Made by a program: the position numbers and the translations under genes. Below are positions 25,240 through 34,110 of a DNA stretch of 64,000 nucleotides, one piece after another; positions within the stretch are counted from its first letter, which is position 1; each line of letters starts with the position of its first letter. Origin of the DNA: Hominenteromicrobium sp900549945 (lineage in GTDB: Bacteria > Bacillota > Clostridia > Oscillospirales > Acutalibacteraceae). Location of the stretch: positions 1 to 64,000 of the forward strand of contig CABRNK010000015.1 of NCBI GenBank assembly GCA_902472305.1. The letters run 5' to 3'. The notes beneath the pieces are model-generated. The model had not been told where the DNA came from, ran no database searches, and worked only from the letters and a program-made list of their open reading frames with translations.

Positions 25240-26279
25240 TGAACGAAAAAACGAAGAACAGGAATTTCGGCGCGTGGCTGCGCAATAACTGGAAAAACAA
25301 CGCGCTTTTCTCTACGGGCATCGCCCTGATCGTTATGGTCGTCCTCCAGACGGTCGCGCTCGGCTTCGATTACGCGAGCTTCGGGGAGTGGTTTTCGGCG
25401 TGGACGCGCAACTGGCTCAATATCCTGCGCAATAACTCGAGCGTCGGCATCATCGCGCTCGGCATGACATTCGTCATCATCTCGGGCGGCATCGACCTTG
25501 CGGTCGGCTCCACGCTCGTCGCGGTCGGCGCGATCGCGATGTGCCTGATGGATGCGACGACCGGCGGCCTGCTCGGCACGATCGGCATCACCGGCGTGCC
25601 AGCATATATCCTGACGATTTTGATCGCGGTCGCGGCCGGCACGCTGCTCGGCGCGTTCAACGGCGTTCTGGTCACGGCGGGCCGTATTCCGCCGTTTATC
25701 GCCACGCTCGGCGCGATGAAGATCCTGCGCAGCGTGACGCAGTATTTCATGCAGACGAATTCACCGAAGGTGCCGAGCGATTTCCTCCAGATCGCGAGCG
25801 TCAAGATCGGCGGGCAGATGCTGATGCCGGTTTTCTACTGGCTGCTGCTCGCAGTGATTCTGTACATCGTCTCGAAGAAAACCGTTTTCGGCCGCCACGT
25901 GTTTGCGGTCGGCTCGAATGAAAAGACGACGCGGCTCTCCGGCATCAACGTCAACCGCGTCAAGCTCGGCGTTTATGCGTTGATGGGCGCCGTCGTCGCG
26001 GTCGCAGCGCTTTTGCAGGTTTCGCGCATCGGCGCGATGGACCCGGCAAATGCCGGCAACGGCTACGAGCTCGATGCAATCGCCGCGGTCATCGTGGGCG
26101 GTACGAGCATGTCCGGCGGCAAAGGCTCGGTGGTGGGCACCGTGTTCGGCATGCTGATCATCGCTGTGATGAATAACCTGCTGAACCTGCTCGGCGTGGA
26201 CCCGTTCCTGCGCGAGGCGTTCAAGGGAGCAATCATCATCGCCGCAGTGCTTTTGCAGCGCAAATCCTCGGATAATTGA
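25239..26279 (+). CDS. Sugar ABC transporter permease (RbsC/MglC-like)
   Basis: The 346-residue protein has about eight to ten membrane spans and the branched-chain/ribose permease family motifs (MTFVIISGGIDLAVGSTLVAVGA; FIATLGAMKILRS; AVIVGGTSMSGGKGSVVGTVFG). It forms the membrane channel of the importer. Its ATG overlaps the ATPase TAA, so the genes are translationally coupled. The long N-terminal soluble part (about 20 residues) is usual. A terminator follows directly. It appears intact. Confidence 0.92.
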   Translation: MNEKTKNRNFGAWLRNNWKNNALFSTGIALIVMVVLQTVALGFDYASFGEWFSAWTRNWLNILRNNSSVGIIALGMTFVIISGGIDLAVGSTLVAVGAIAMCLMDATTGGLLGTIGITGVPAYILTILIAVAAGTLLGAFNGVLVTAGRIPPFIATLGAMKILRSVTQYFMQTNSPKVPSDFLQIASVKIGGQMLMPVFYWLLLAVILYIVSKKTVFGRHVFAVGSNEKTTRLSGINVNRVKLGVYALMGAVVAVAALLQVSRIGAMDPANAGNGYELDAIAAVIVGGTSMSGGKGSVVGTVFGMLIIAVMNNLLNLLGVDPFLREAFKGAIIIAAVLLQRKSSDN

Positions 26280-26285
26280 ATCTCG

Positions 26286-26320
26286 GGCCGCGGCGGGGCA
26301 GGGGCTTCGCCGCGGCCTTT
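26286..26320 (+). terminator. Terminator of the sugar ABC operon
   Basis: GGCCGCGGCG and CGCCGCGGCC form a perfect 10-bp stem followed by a short T-rich stretch. Confidence 0.75.
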
Positions 26321-26364
26321 GCTTCGCGCATTTCCCGGGAAATATGCGATATTTCGAAATAGGC

Positions 26365-26393
26365 TTGATTTTTTTCGCGGATTCATCTATAAT
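26365..26393 (+). promoter_or_regulatory. Promoter of the aldolase gene
   Basis: TTGATT (26365-26370) and TATAAT (26388-26393) with a 17-base spacer, 40 bases upstream of the start codon. Confidence 0.85.
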
Positions 26394-26432
26394 AAAAGGG
26401 ACAAAAAATTTCCTTTATGGAGGCAGAAACTT

Positions 26433-27296
26433 ATGTTGGTATCGGCAAAGGAAATGCTGGACAAGGCCAAGGCCGGCAAATATGCCGTCGGTCAGTTCAA
26501 CATCAATAACCTCGAATGGACAAAGGCGATTCTCCTCACGGCGCAGGAGAACAATTCTCCGGTTATCCTCGGTGTGTCCGAGGGCGCCGGCAAGTATATG
26601 TGCGGCTACAACACCGTTGTCGGCATGGTCAACGGTATGCTCGAGACGCTGAAGATCACGGTTCCGGTCGCTCTGCACCTCGACCACGGCTCCTATGAGG
26701 GCGCTTTGGCGTGCATCGATGCGGGCTTCTCTTCCATCATGTTCGACGGTTCGCACTACCCGATCGAAGAGAACATCGAAAAGACGAAGGAGCTCATCCG
26801 CATCGCGGGTGAAAAGGGCATCTCCGTTGAGGCTGAAGTCGGCGCGATCGGCGGCGAGGAAGACGGCGTCGTCGGCAGCGGCGAGGTCGCGGACCCGAAT
26901 GAGTGCAAGATGATCGCGGATCTCGGCGTCGACATGCTCGCAGCCGGTATCGGCAACATTCACGGCAAGTATCCGGCCAACTGGAAGGGCCTGAGCTTTG
27001 ACGTGCTCGCGAAGATTCAGGAGCTCACCGGCACGATGCCGCTCGTTCTTCACGGCGGCACGGGTATCCCGGCGGACATGATCAAGACGGCGATTTCCCT
27101 CGGCGTTTCCAAGATCAACGTCAACACCGAGTGCCAGCTTGCGTTTGCTGAGGCGACCAGAAAGTATGTCGAGGCCGGCAAGGATCTCGAGGGCAAGGGC
27201 TTCGACCCGAGAAAGCTCCTTGCGCCGGGCTTCGAGGCGATTAAGGCGACCGTCAAGGAGAAGATGGAGCTGTTCGGTTCCATCGATAAGGCCTGA
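26433..27296 (+). CDS. fba: Class II fructose-bisphosphate aldolase
   Basis: The 287-residue zinc enzyme cleaves fructose 1,6-bisphosphate to dihydroxyacetone phosphate and glyceraldehyde 3-phosphate in glycolysis. Metal-site and active-site segments are present: LHLDHGS (residues about 80-86, with the catalytic Asp and zinc His), EAEVGAIGGEED (about 132), GNIHGKYP (about 177, zinc His) and LHGGTGIP (about 207, zinc His). NVNTECQLAF also fits class II enzymes. Length and ending fit FbaA of Firmicutes. Tagatose-bisphosphate aldolases are close relatives and cannot be fully excluded. GGAGG lies nine bases before the ATG. It has its own promoter and terminator, so it is monocistronic and likely highly expressed. 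Confidence 0.92.
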   Translation: MLVSAKEMLDKAKAGKYAVGQFNINNLEWTKAILLTAQENNSPVILGVSEGAGKYMCGYNTVVGMVNGMLETLKITVPVALHLDHGSYEGALACIDAGFSSIMFDGSHYPIEENIEKTKELIRIAGEKGISVEAEVGAIGGEEDGVVGSGEVADPNECKMIADLGVDMLAAGIGNIHGKYPANWKGLSFDVLAKIQELTGTMPLVLHGGTGIPADMIKTAISLGVSKINVNTECQLAFAEATRKYVEAGKDLEGKGFDPRKLLAPGFEAIKATVKEKMELFGSIDKA

Positions 27297-27321
27297 TCTC
27301 TTAAATAATTATTAAATTTAC

Positions 27322-27358
27322 GGAACGCGCCGGTTATCCGACGCGTTCCTGCCTTTTT
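27322..27358 (+). terminator. Terminator after fba
   Basis: GGAACGCG and CGCGTTCC pair around a 12-base loop, followed by TGCC and five T. Confidence 0.8.
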
Positions 27359-27374
27359 CACCCCTCGCGGTATC

Positions 27375-27403
27375 TTGAAACTTTGCGGAGGTTGTGCTAT
27401 ACT
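27375..27403 (+). promoter_or_regulatory. Promoter of the pseudokinase gene
   Basis: TTGAAA (27375-27380) and TATACT (27398-27403) with a 17-base spacer. Confidence 0.75.
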
Positions 27404-27497
27404 GATACAAATCGAGGGGCATTTTACCGCGCGCATTGTGAATAATGCGCCTGCGGTTTGAATTTGGGGTTCCTTGGAGAGCAGAAAGGAAATGTCC

Positions 27498-29114
27498 ATG
27501 GACGCAAATAAAACGTACTGCATGAATTGCTTTTCAGCGATGGACGTGCCGGGCGAGCCCTGCGCGCACTGCGGCTGGAAGGACGAGGGGCAGATGAAAA
27601 ACGCGCTGCCGTACGGCACGCTGCTCGGCGGCAAGTACCTGATCGGGCAGGCGACGCGCATCAACGGCGCGGGAATCACCTATGCGGCGCTTGAAAAGGA
27701 CACGAACCAGAAGGTAGAGGTGCGGGAATTCCTGCCGAATACGCTTGCCTTCCGTGCGCCGAACGGCCTTTCCGTGAAGCCGGCGGCGGGCGCAGAGCTG
27801 AAGTACGACGATTATCTCAGCGAGTTTGAGCGCTACACGCAGAAGCTGATCCGCGTCTCGGGTACGAAGCGCATGATGACAGTGCTCGATACCTTCTCGG
27901 AGAACAACACGCAGTATGTCGTTTTCCTATATGTGGAGTCTGTTTCCCTGCGCAGCTATGTGGAAGCGCACGGCTTGCTTTCCTGGGCCGACTGCGAGCA
28001 GTATTTCACACCGGTCATCTACGCGCTCGGCGCCATTCACAGCCAGAATGTGGAGCATCTCGGCATTTCGCCGGAGACGCTGCGCATTACGCCGGACGGC
28101 AAGCTGATTTTGACGGACTTCGAGATGCAGTCCGTACGCCGCGCGGGCACGGACCTGATCGAGGATATTTACCCGGGCTGCTGGGCAATCGAGCAGTATT
28201 CCAAGACAAAGGTGTGCGACGAGGTTACCGATGTGTACGGCCTCTGCGCCTCGATGCTGTTTGCGCTTTCCGGCGCGGTGCCGATGGAAGCGCCAAAGCG
28301 CAAGAAAGACCCGCGCCTGCTGATCTCGAAAGCGATTTTAAAGCAGCTTCCGGAGCACGTGATTCCCGCCATTGCAAACGGCCTGCAGGTGGATGCGGAC
28401 CGCAGAACCTCGAGCTTCTCGCGCTTTTCAGCGGAGCTGGCCGCAGAGCCGACCGTGATGGAGCAGATGGTGGAGACCGAGACGGTGCGCTCGCTGCCGA
28501 CGGGTGGGAGAAGCCCGCGCCGGCACGGGATGCCGCTGCCGGTGTGGCTCTTGCTCTCCTTCGTGTTTTCGCTGGTCGTGATTCTCGCGGTCGCAAGCGT
28601 CTGGTTCAAGGACAGCGCGTTCTCCATTCAGAGTATCATGCAGTCCCTCGCGGAGACGGGCGCGCCGGCGGCGGAGATGATTGAAGTGCCGAACCTTGTC
28701 GGCGAGGATTACACGGAAGTGGAGGCGCGGACGCAGACCGACGCGCAGTACAACTTCAAGCTGCACATCTACGAGGAAATTTTCAGCGAGAGCGTTCCGG
28801 CGGGGCAGATCACCACGCAGCTTCCGCTGCCCGGGCAGCAGCTTGAGGCGGGCGGAACCGTGCGCGTGGCGGTCAGCCGCGGCTCGAAGGAGCGCACGCT
28901 GCCGGATATCGCCGGCATGACGGCGGAGATGGCAAAGACGACGCTGGAAAAAGAGGGCTTTGTCATGGCCGCGGTGGATGCGGTGAGCGATGAGGTAGAG
29001 ATCGGCAAGGTGATCGGCTATGCGGATTATGAGCCGGGCGAAGCGCTCGCATTCGGCTCCGTCGTTGCAGTGCGTGTCAGCGCGGAGGAATCGGCGGAGA
29101 GCGGCGCGGAATAA
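27498..29114 (+). CDS. Membrane PASTA protein with zinc ribbon and pseudokinase domain
   Basis: The 538-residue protein starts with a zinc ribbon (CMNC...CAHC, residues 8-28). A serine/threonine-kinase fold follows (about 37-290), then one membrane span (about 347-370) and two PASTA domains (about 395-465 and 467-530) outside the cell. The kinase catalytic residues are lost. The VAIK lysine is arginine in VEVREFLP. HRDxxPxN reads HLGISPETL, so both the catalytic Asp and the metal-binding Asn are missing. DFG reads DFE. It is therefore a pseudokinase. PASTA domains bind peptidoglycan fragments, so it may scaffold or sense wall state together with an active PrkC-type kinase encoded elsewhere. 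ATG 27498 is seven bases after AAGGA. Confidence 0.85.
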   Translation: MDANKTYCMNCFSAMDVPGEPCAHCGWKDEGQMKNALPYGTLLGGKYLIGQATRINGAGITYAALEKDTNQKVEVREFLPNTLAFRAPNGLSVKPAAGAELKYDDYLSEFERYTQKLIRVSGTKRMMTVLDTFSENNTQYVVFLYVESVSLRSYVEAHGLLSWADCEQYFTPVIYALGAIHSQNVEHLGISPETLRITPDGKLILTDFEMQSVRRAGTDLIEDIYPGCWAIEQYSKTKVCDEVTDVYGLCASMLFALSGAVPMEAPKRKKDPRLLISKAILKQLPEHVIPAIANGLQVDADRRTSSFSRFSAELAAEPTVMEQMVETETVRSLPTGGRSPRRHGMPLPVWLLLSFVFSLVVILAVASVWFKDSAFSIQSIMQSLAETGAPAAEMIEVPNLVGEDYTEVEARTQTDAQYNFKLHIYEEIFSESVPAGQITTQLPLPGQQLEAGGTVRVAVSRGSKERTLPDIAGMTAEMAKTTLEKEGFVMAAVDAVSDEVEIGKVIGYADYEPGEALAFGSVVAVRVSAEESAESGAE

Positions 29115-29137
29115 AGCAAATCTTTGTAAAATGAATC

Positions 29138-29172
29138 GAGCCTCCTGCACGGAAGATGCAGGAGGCTCTTTT
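29138..29172 (+). terminator. Terminator after pseudokinase gene
   Basis: GAGCCTCCTGCA and TGCAGGAGGCTC form a perfect 12-bp stem with a seven-base loop and a TTTT tail. Confidence 0.9.
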
Positions 29173-29278
29173 GCGTTTGTTTGAACTGTGCATCGCTTCG
29201 CAGCGCCGCTATAAGGGCGGGCGCAGTAAGCGCAAAGAGGTGCGGCTTATCGGCGGCAAATGCCCGGGGCAGCCGCGC

Positions 29279-30601
29279 TTACTTGTACATCGCCATGTAG
29301 TCGCCGTGCGCTTCGATCAGCTCGTCGCACATTTTCACGATGTCGTCGATCGAGAGCTCGGCAGCCGTGTGCGGTTCGAGCATCGCGGCGCGGTAGATGT
29401 CCTCGCGCTTGCGCGTCCGCGCGGCCTCGATCGTCATCAGCTGCGCGTTGATATTTGTCATATTCATCGCGGCAAGCTGCACCGGCAGGCGGCCGACATG
29501 ACACGGGTTGATGCCCATGCGGTCTACAAGGCACGGCACCTCGACGCAGGCGTCGGCGGGCAGGTTGTCGATCAGGCCCGTATTCAGCACATTGCCGCCG
29601 ATCTTGTACGGCACGCCGGTGAGAATTGCCTCCATGATGTACGAGGCGTATTCCGCCGAGCGCGTGTGCTCGATCTTGCCGTCCTGCAAAATATTGGCTT
29701 TTTCTTCCTTCCAGCCCTTGATCTGGTTGACGCAGCGGCGCGGGTACTCGTCGAGCGGGATGTTGTACGCCTCGATCAGCTCCGGGTATTTCGACTTGAT
29801 GAACAGCGGATTGTACTCGGCGTTGTGCTCGCTCGACTCGGTGCAGTAGTAGCCGAGCCGGCGGATGTATTCGTAGCGCACCATGTCCTTGTGCTTTTCG
29901 GCGGCGTTCTTTTCGGCGGCGCGGCGTTTGATTTCGGGATACAGGTCGCGGCCGTCCTTGTCGGTGATCTTCAAAAGCCATGCCATGTGGTTGATGCCGG
30001 CGATCAGCTCGCGGCGTCCCTCGAGCTGATCCTCCATGCCGAGGCCGGTCAGAAGATCGCGCGAGCAGGTCTGCACGCTGTGGCATAGGCCGACGGTTTT
30101 CACACCGGTATAGCGCTGCATATAGCCGGAGAGCATCGCCATCGGGTTCGTGTAGTTCAAAAACCACGCGTCGGGGCAGACCTCCTCGATGTCGCGGGCG
30201 AAGTCCTCGAGCACCGGGATCGTGCGCAGCGCGCGCATGATGCCGCCGATACCGAGCGTATCGGCGATCGTCTGGCGCAGGCCGTATTTTTTCGGGATCT
30301 CGAAATCGATGACGGTGCAGGGCTCGTAAAAGCCGACCTGAATTGCGTTGACAACGAAGTCGGCGCCGCGCAGCGCTTCCCTCCGGTTTTCAGCGCCGCA
30401 GTAGGTCTTGAGCACAGCGCGGCCGCCGTTTGTATTGCGGTTGATGGCGCTCAGAATGAGGTGTGATTCCTCGAGGCGCTCCGCATCGATGTCGTAGAGG
30501 GCAATCTCGCTCTCGCAGAGCGCGGGCGTGCACATGCAGTCGCCGAGCACGTTGCGCGCAAAGACAGTGCTGCCGGCGCCCATAAAGGTAATTTTTGGCA
30601 T
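29279..30601 (-). CDS. GH4 family glycosidase, alpha-galactosidase-like
   Basis: The 440-residue protein is a glycoside hydrolase family 4 enzyme. It has an N-terminal NAD-binding Rossmann motif (ITFMGAGSTVFARN), FLNYTNPMA (about 150) and GLCHSVQ (about 170), whose Cys and His hold the manganese. GINHMAW (about 200) supplies the second metal histidine. GH4 enzymes hydrolyse glycosides by an oxidation/elimination cycle using NAD and Mn2+ in the cytoplasm. CHSVQ and GINHMAW resemble alpha-galactosidase (MelA) and alpha-glucosidase or glucuronidase members more than 6-phospho-glucosidases. The specificity is inferred. It is divergent from an AraC regulator. Confidence 0.85.
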   Translation of the reverse strand: MPKITFMGAGSTVFARNVLGDCMCTPALCESEIALYDIDAERLEESHLILSAINRNTNGGRAVLKTYCGAENRREALRGADFVVNAIQVGFYEPCTVIDFEIPKKYGLRQTIADTLGIGGIMRALRTIPVLEDFARDIEEVCPDAWFLNYTNPMAMLSGYMQRYTGVKTVGLCHSVQTCSRDLLTGLGMEDQLEGRRELIAGINHMAWLLKITDKDGRDLYPEIKRRAAEKNAAEKHKDMVRYEYIRRLGYYCTESSEHNAEYNPLFIKSKYPELIEAYNIPLDEYPRRCVNQIKGWKEEKANILQDGKIEHTRSAEYASYIMEAILTGVPYKIGGNVLNTGLIDNLPADACVEVPCLVDRMGINPCHVGRLPVQLAAMNMTNINAQLMTIEAARTRKREDIYRAAMLEPHTAAELSIDDIVKMCDELIEAHGDYMAMYK

Positions 30602-30659
30602 TTTGAATCCATCCTTTCCCCAAAAAGAATCTTTTGTAATGAAATCTTTTTGTGCTTTT

Positions 30660-30689
30660 ATTATAAGCGGAGCGCATGCCGCATCGCAA
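30660..30689 (-). promoter_or_regulatory. Promoter of the GH4 gene
   Basis: On the minus strand TATAAT (30660-30665) follows TTGCGA (30684-30689) by 18 bases. In the leader, AATCTTTTGT-type direct repeats (30628-30637 and 30643-30653) could be half-sites for the divergent AraC protein. Confidence 0.5.
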
Positions 30690-30719
30690 TAGCTTTTGTT
30701 TCAAAAAATTGTCGTTTTG

Positions 30720-30748
30720 TTGTATTTTCCACGCGGGTATGCTATACT
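30720..30748 (+). promoter_or_regulatory. Promoter of the AraC gene
   Basis: TTGTAT (30720-30725) and TATACT (30743-30748) are spaced by 17 bases, 31 bases before the ATG. Confidence 0.7.
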
Positions 30749-30779
30749 GAGAGCACGGAAAGCGGAAGGGGAGAAGGAC

Positions 30780-31604
30780 ATGGATACGATCAAGCACCGC
30801 GCGGAGAATCTGAACAACGGCGGTTCCGTCACGGTCTACTACTGCGGCTATGAAAAGTGCGCGAGCGGCCATTTCTGGGGGCCGGCGGTGCGCACGCAGT
30901 ACCTGCTGCATTATGTGATCTCGGGCCGCGGCACGTATGCGGTCGGCGGCGAGACGTATACGCCGCATGCGGGCACCTGCTTTCTGATCCGCCCCGGAGA
31001 GCGCACGGTGTACACGGCGGACCGGGAGGACCCGTGGGAGTACATGTGGGTCGCGTTCGACGGCTTCGACGTACTCGAGATCCTGCGGCGCACCGGTCTT
31101 ATCAGCCGGTATGTCGTCCCGGTGGAAAACGGCGGGGAATTCGAGCGCTACCTGCGCGAGATGATCGAGGAATTCAGCGGCGGCAGCCTGTTTAAGGTGA
31201 TGAGCTGCTTTTACGGCGCGATGTCCGTGCTGGAGAAATCGGCGCACGGCGGCGCCTATACGCGCGAGCACGAGTATGTGAACAAGGCGGTCGGCTACAT
31301 CAAGAGCAATTACGGCTACCCGATTCAGGTCAGCGACCTCGCCCGGTACATCGGCATCGACCGCACGTACCTTTACCGCATCTTCTTTGCCTCGGAAAAC
31401 ATGTCGCCGAAGCAGTATCTGATGCAGGTGCGCATTAACGCCGCCAAGAAGATGCTCCTGAGCGGTGCGTACACCGTGGGCGAAACGGCGATTTCCTGCG
31501 GCTTTTCGGACGCCTCCTCGTTTTGCAGCCGATTCAAGCGCTGCACCGGCATGACACCCAAGGCGTTTATTGCAGACAATGAAAGACACCGCGCAGAGGG
31601 CTGA
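30780..31604 (+). CDS. AraC family regulator of the GH4 gene
   Basis: The 274-residue protein has an N-terminal AraC-type cupin (about 25-100: YLLHYVISGRGTYAVGGETY, AGTCFLIRPGE, WEYMWVAFDG). At the C-terminus are two helix-turn-helices (about 170-265: VSDLARYIGIDRTYLYRIFFASENMSPKQYL, VGETAISCGFSDASSFCSRFKRCTGMTP). It resembles melibiose/raffinose operon activators and is divergent from the GH4 glycosidase, so it probably activates that gene in response to an alpha-galactoside. ATG 30780 follows GGGGAGAAGGA. Its stop codon lies in the loop of the terminator that follows. Confidence 0.88.
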   Translation: MDTIKHRAENLNNGGSVTVYYCGYEKCASGHFWGPAVRTQYLLHYVISGRGTYAVGGETYTPHAGTCFLIRPGERTVYTADREDPWEYMWVAFDGFDVLEILRRTGLISRYVVPVENGGEFERYLREMIEEFSGGSLFKVMSCFYGAMSVLEKSAHGGAYTREHEYVNKAVGYIKSNYGYPIQVSDLARYIGIDRTYLYRIFFASENMSPKQYLMQVRINAAKKMLLSGAYTVGETAISCGFSDASSFCSRFKRCTGMTPKAFIADNERHRAEG

Positions 31605-31629
31605 CCCTGCGCGGTGTCCTTTTGTTTTT
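31585..31629 (+). terminator. Terminator overlapping araC stop codon
   Basis: GACACCGCGCAG and CTGCGCGGTGTC form a perfect 12-bp stem; the tail is CTTTTGTTTTT. The AraC stop is inside the loop. Confidence 0.88.
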
Positions 31630-33217
31630 ACCGGCTGAACTCGGAGAGCTCCAGCCCTTCGTTGTGCTCGAGCGCCCAGCGGATGCTCCACTCGTTTGCA
31701 AAGAGCAGCAGGTAGCGCCCGCGGATATCCTGCACTTTCTTCGTGTCGGAGGTGAGATTCAGCTTTTTCAGGTCGACGTCCGGCGTGTCGATCCAGCGGA
31801 TGTGCGAGTAGGGGAGGTTTTCCATGCGGATCTCGACATTGTACTCGTTTTCCATGCGGTACTTGAACACGTCGAACTGCAGCGTGCCGACAACGCCGAC
31901 GATGACCTCCTCCATGCCGGAGGCGATCTCCTGAAAGATCTGGATTGCGCCCTCCTGCGCGATCTGCGTCGTGCCCTTGACGAACTGCTTGCGCTTCATT
32001 GTGTCCTTCTGCTGCACGCGGCAGAAATACTCGGGCGCGAAGGTTGGGATGCCCTCGAACTGCACCTTTTTGCCGGTGCAGATCGTGTCGCCGATCGAGA
32101 AGATGCCGGGGTCGAATACGCCGATGATGTCGCCGGCGTAGGCCTCGTCGATAATCTCACGACTCTGCGCCATCATCTGCTGCGGCTGGGCGAGCTTGAT
32201 CTTGCGGCCGCCCTGCACGTGGCTGACCTCCATGCCCTTTTCAAACCGCCCGCTGCAAATGCGCATGAACGCGATACGGTCGCGGTGCGCCTTGTTCATG
32301 TTGGCCTGAATCTTAAAGACGAAGGCCGAAAAATCCTTGCTGAACGGGTCGATCGTGCCGTCCTTTGTCTCGCGCGGCAGCGGCGCCGTCGTCATGTGCA
32401 GGAAGCTCTCGAGGAACGGCTCCACGCCGAAATTCGTGAGCGCCGAGCCGAAGAACACGGGCGAGAGCTTGCCGTGGCGCACCTTTTCGAGGTCGAATTC
32501 ATAGCCGGCGCCGTCGAGCAGCTCCACGTCGTCGCGCAGCGTATTGTACAGGTTCTCGCCGAGGATCCCCTCGAGCGACGTGTCGTTCAGGTCGATCTCG
32601 TGCGCTTTGACCTCGTGCTGGCCGCGCAGCTCCTTGTCGCCCTCGAAGGCGATGATCTCGGACTTCTCGCGGTCGTAAACGCCCCTGAAGTCGATGCCGG
32701 AACCGATTGGCCAGTTCATCGGGTAGGTGCCGATGCCGAGCTCCTTCTCGATCTCGTCGAGCAGGTCGTAAGGACTCTGCGCGTCGCGGTCCATCTTGTT
32801 GATGAAGGTGAAAATCGGGATGTCGCGCATGACGCAGACCTTGAAGAGCTTGCGCGTCTGCGGCTCAACGCCCTTTGCGGCGTCGATGACCATGACGGCA
32901 GAATCGGCCGCCATCAGCGTGCGGTAGGTGTCCTCGGAGAAGTCCTGATGGCCCGGGGTATCGAGAATATTGATGCAGTAGCCCTCGTACTGGAACTGCA
33001 TGACGGAGGAGGTGACGGAAATGCCGCGCTGCTTTTCGATCTCCATCCAGTCGGAAACCGCGTGGCGCGCGTTCTTTTTGCCCTTGACGGCGCCGGCGAG
33101 CTGAATGGCGCCGCCGTACAGGAGGAATTTTTCCGTAAGCGTCGTTTTGCCGGCGTCCGGATGCGAAATGATCGCAAAGGTGCGGCGTTTTTCGATCTCT
33201 TTTCTCAAATCTGGCAA
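31628..33217 (-). CDS. prfC: Peptide chain release factor 3
   Basis: The 529-residue GTPase recycles class I release factors from the ribosome after peptide release. Its GTP-binding motifs are SHPDAGKTTL (G1, about 19), the RGISVTSS region (G2), DTPGHQDFSEDTYR (G3, about 87) and NKMDRDA (G4, about 141). The RF3-specific insert and C-terminal domains follow, ending ALEHNEGLELSEF. The length equals E. coli RF3. The start is TTG at 33217, with AGAGGT seven bases upstream; no ATG is suitably placed. It is a stand-alone gene with its own promoter. Confidence 0.95.
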   Translation of the reverse strand: MPDLRKEIEKRRTFAIISHPDAGKTTLTEKFLLYGGAIQLAGAVKGKKNARHAVSDWMEIEKQRGISVTSSVMQFQYEGYCINILDTPGHQDFSEDTYRTLMAADSAVMVIDAAKGVEPQTRKLFKVCVMRDIPIFTFINKMDRDAQSPYDLLDEIEKELGIGTYPMNWPIGSGIDFRGVYDREKSEIIAFEGDKELRGQHEVKAHEIDLNDTSLEGILGENLYNTLRDDVELLDGAGYEFDLEKVRHGKLSPVFFGSALTNFGVEPFLESFLHMTTAPLPRETKDGTIDPFSKDFSAFVFKIQANMNKAHRDRIAFMRICSGRFEKGMEVSHVQGGRKIKLAQPQQMMAQSREIIDEAYAGDIIGVFDPGIFSIGDTICTGKKVQFEGIPTFAPEYFCRVQQKDTMKRKQFVKGTTQIAQEGAIQIFQEIASGMEEVIVGVVGTLQFDVFKYRMENEYNVEIRMENLPYSHIRWIDTPDVDLKKLNLTSDTKKVQDIRGRYLLLFANEWSIRWALEHNEGLELSEFSR

Positions 33218-33259
33218 AGTGATGACCTCTGTTTCTATGTGAATTCGAACAATCGGTTT

Positions 33260-33288
33260 ATTCTATCATATATGCGGGAAAAGTTCAA
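33260..33288 (-). promoter_or_regulatory. Promoter of prfC
   Basis: On the minus strand TTGAAC (33283-33288) and TAGAAT (33260-33265) are 17 bases apart, about 43 bases before the TTG start. Confidence 0.7.
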
Positions 33289-33367
33289 GTTTTCCGAGCC
33301 ATGGAGCGACAAAATATTTGCGGCGGGTATGGTACTGTAAAAGAAAAAAACGAGGAAGGATGTAAAA

Positions 33368-33898
33368 ATGCTCAAGAAGATTTCCACGGTTCTGCTCAGC
33401 CTTCTGATCGCCGTATTCGCCGCGTTTCAGGCGCAGGGTGCCGAGACAAAGCCGGAAAAGTACGCCGTGCAGGTTCTTCCGAAGGAGGATGTGGCGGTTT
33501 CCTCCGGTGAGCGCGTCGGCGGGGAGATCCGCATCACGGCGGCTCTGCGCGAAATGGCGGTGCAGGAGGACGCCACCATAAAGTTTGTTCTGACCGGCGA
33601 CCGTTATACATACCGCACCACGGTCGTCGTGACGCCGGAGAACGAGGATGAGGAGGGGCTGCTTTCGGCCTCGGCGTGCTTTGAAAATCTGCTCAGCGGC
33701 AGCTACCGACTGCAAATTGAGCAGGCCGACGGCGCTGCGCTCGATTACATTCTGGCGGAAAAGGGCGGGGAATCAAAGTACACCATGCAGGAGGATTCCA
33801 TCACGTTCTATCTCTCGGAGGATGCGAACACGGGAAGCGCGTGGTTCATGCTGAAGGAACAGGCGACGGAGGCTGCGGACGAGGAGGCGGCGCGATGA
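33368..33898 (+). CDS. Secreted protein of unknown function
   Basis: The 176-residue protein has a clear signal peptide (MLKKISTVLLSLLIAVFAAFQAQGA, cleavage near 25). The mature part is rich in beta strands and acidic residues. A segment ACFENLLSGSYRLQIEQADGAALDYIL resembles the strand pattern of CnaB/transthyretin-like folds in surface proteins, but the match is too weak for a family claim. No sorting signal or second membrane span is present, so it is probably released or held by a partner. It overlaps by four bases a 55-residue basic ORF and lies upstream of another exported protein with a C-terminal anchor. GAGGAAGGA precedes the ATG. Confidence 0.75.
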   Translation: MLKKISTVLLSLLIAVFAAFQAQGAETKPEKYAVQVLPKEDVAVSSGERVGGEIRITAALREMAVQEDATIKFVLTGDRYTYRTTVVVTPENEDEEGLLSASACFENLLSGSYRLQIEQADGAALDYILAEKGGESKYTMQEDSITFYLSEDANTGSAWFMLKEQATEAADEEAAR

Positions 33899-34062
33899 AG
33901 GTGCAGCGCATCCACAGGGGACGGCACTACCGCAGGCGCTTTCCGGCGCTCGCGGTGCGGCGCATTCTGCTGCACCTGCTGGACTGGACAGCCATGCGCT
34001 TCGGGCGGCACGGGCGGCTTGTCATGCGGCTGCGGGCCAATTTGAACAGAGGGCGCATATAG
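33895..34062 (+). CDS. Small very basic protein, unknown
   Basis: The 55-residue product contains about 18 arginine, lysine or histidine residues and ends LNRGRI. Its ATG overlaps the stop of the secreted-protein gene (ATGA), and GAGGAGG lies upstream, so coupled translation is plausible. A hydrophobic stretch (LAVRRILLHLLDWTAM) is too short and charged for a sure membrane span. No family is recognised. It could be a chance frame, but the overlap and ribosome binding site favour a gene. Confidence 0.45.
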   Translation: MKVQRIHRGRHYRRRFPALAVRRILLHLLDWTAMRFGRHGRLVMRLRANLNRGRI

Positions 34063-34110
34063 GCGCATATACTATAGGAGAATCGAATCCGTGAGGGGGC
34101 GTTCTCAAAT

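Noticed and set aside
31622..33340. Long plus-strand open frame opposite prfC
   Set aside because: prfC on the minus strand has all GTPase motifs; the antisense frame has no ribosome binding site or recognisable domain.
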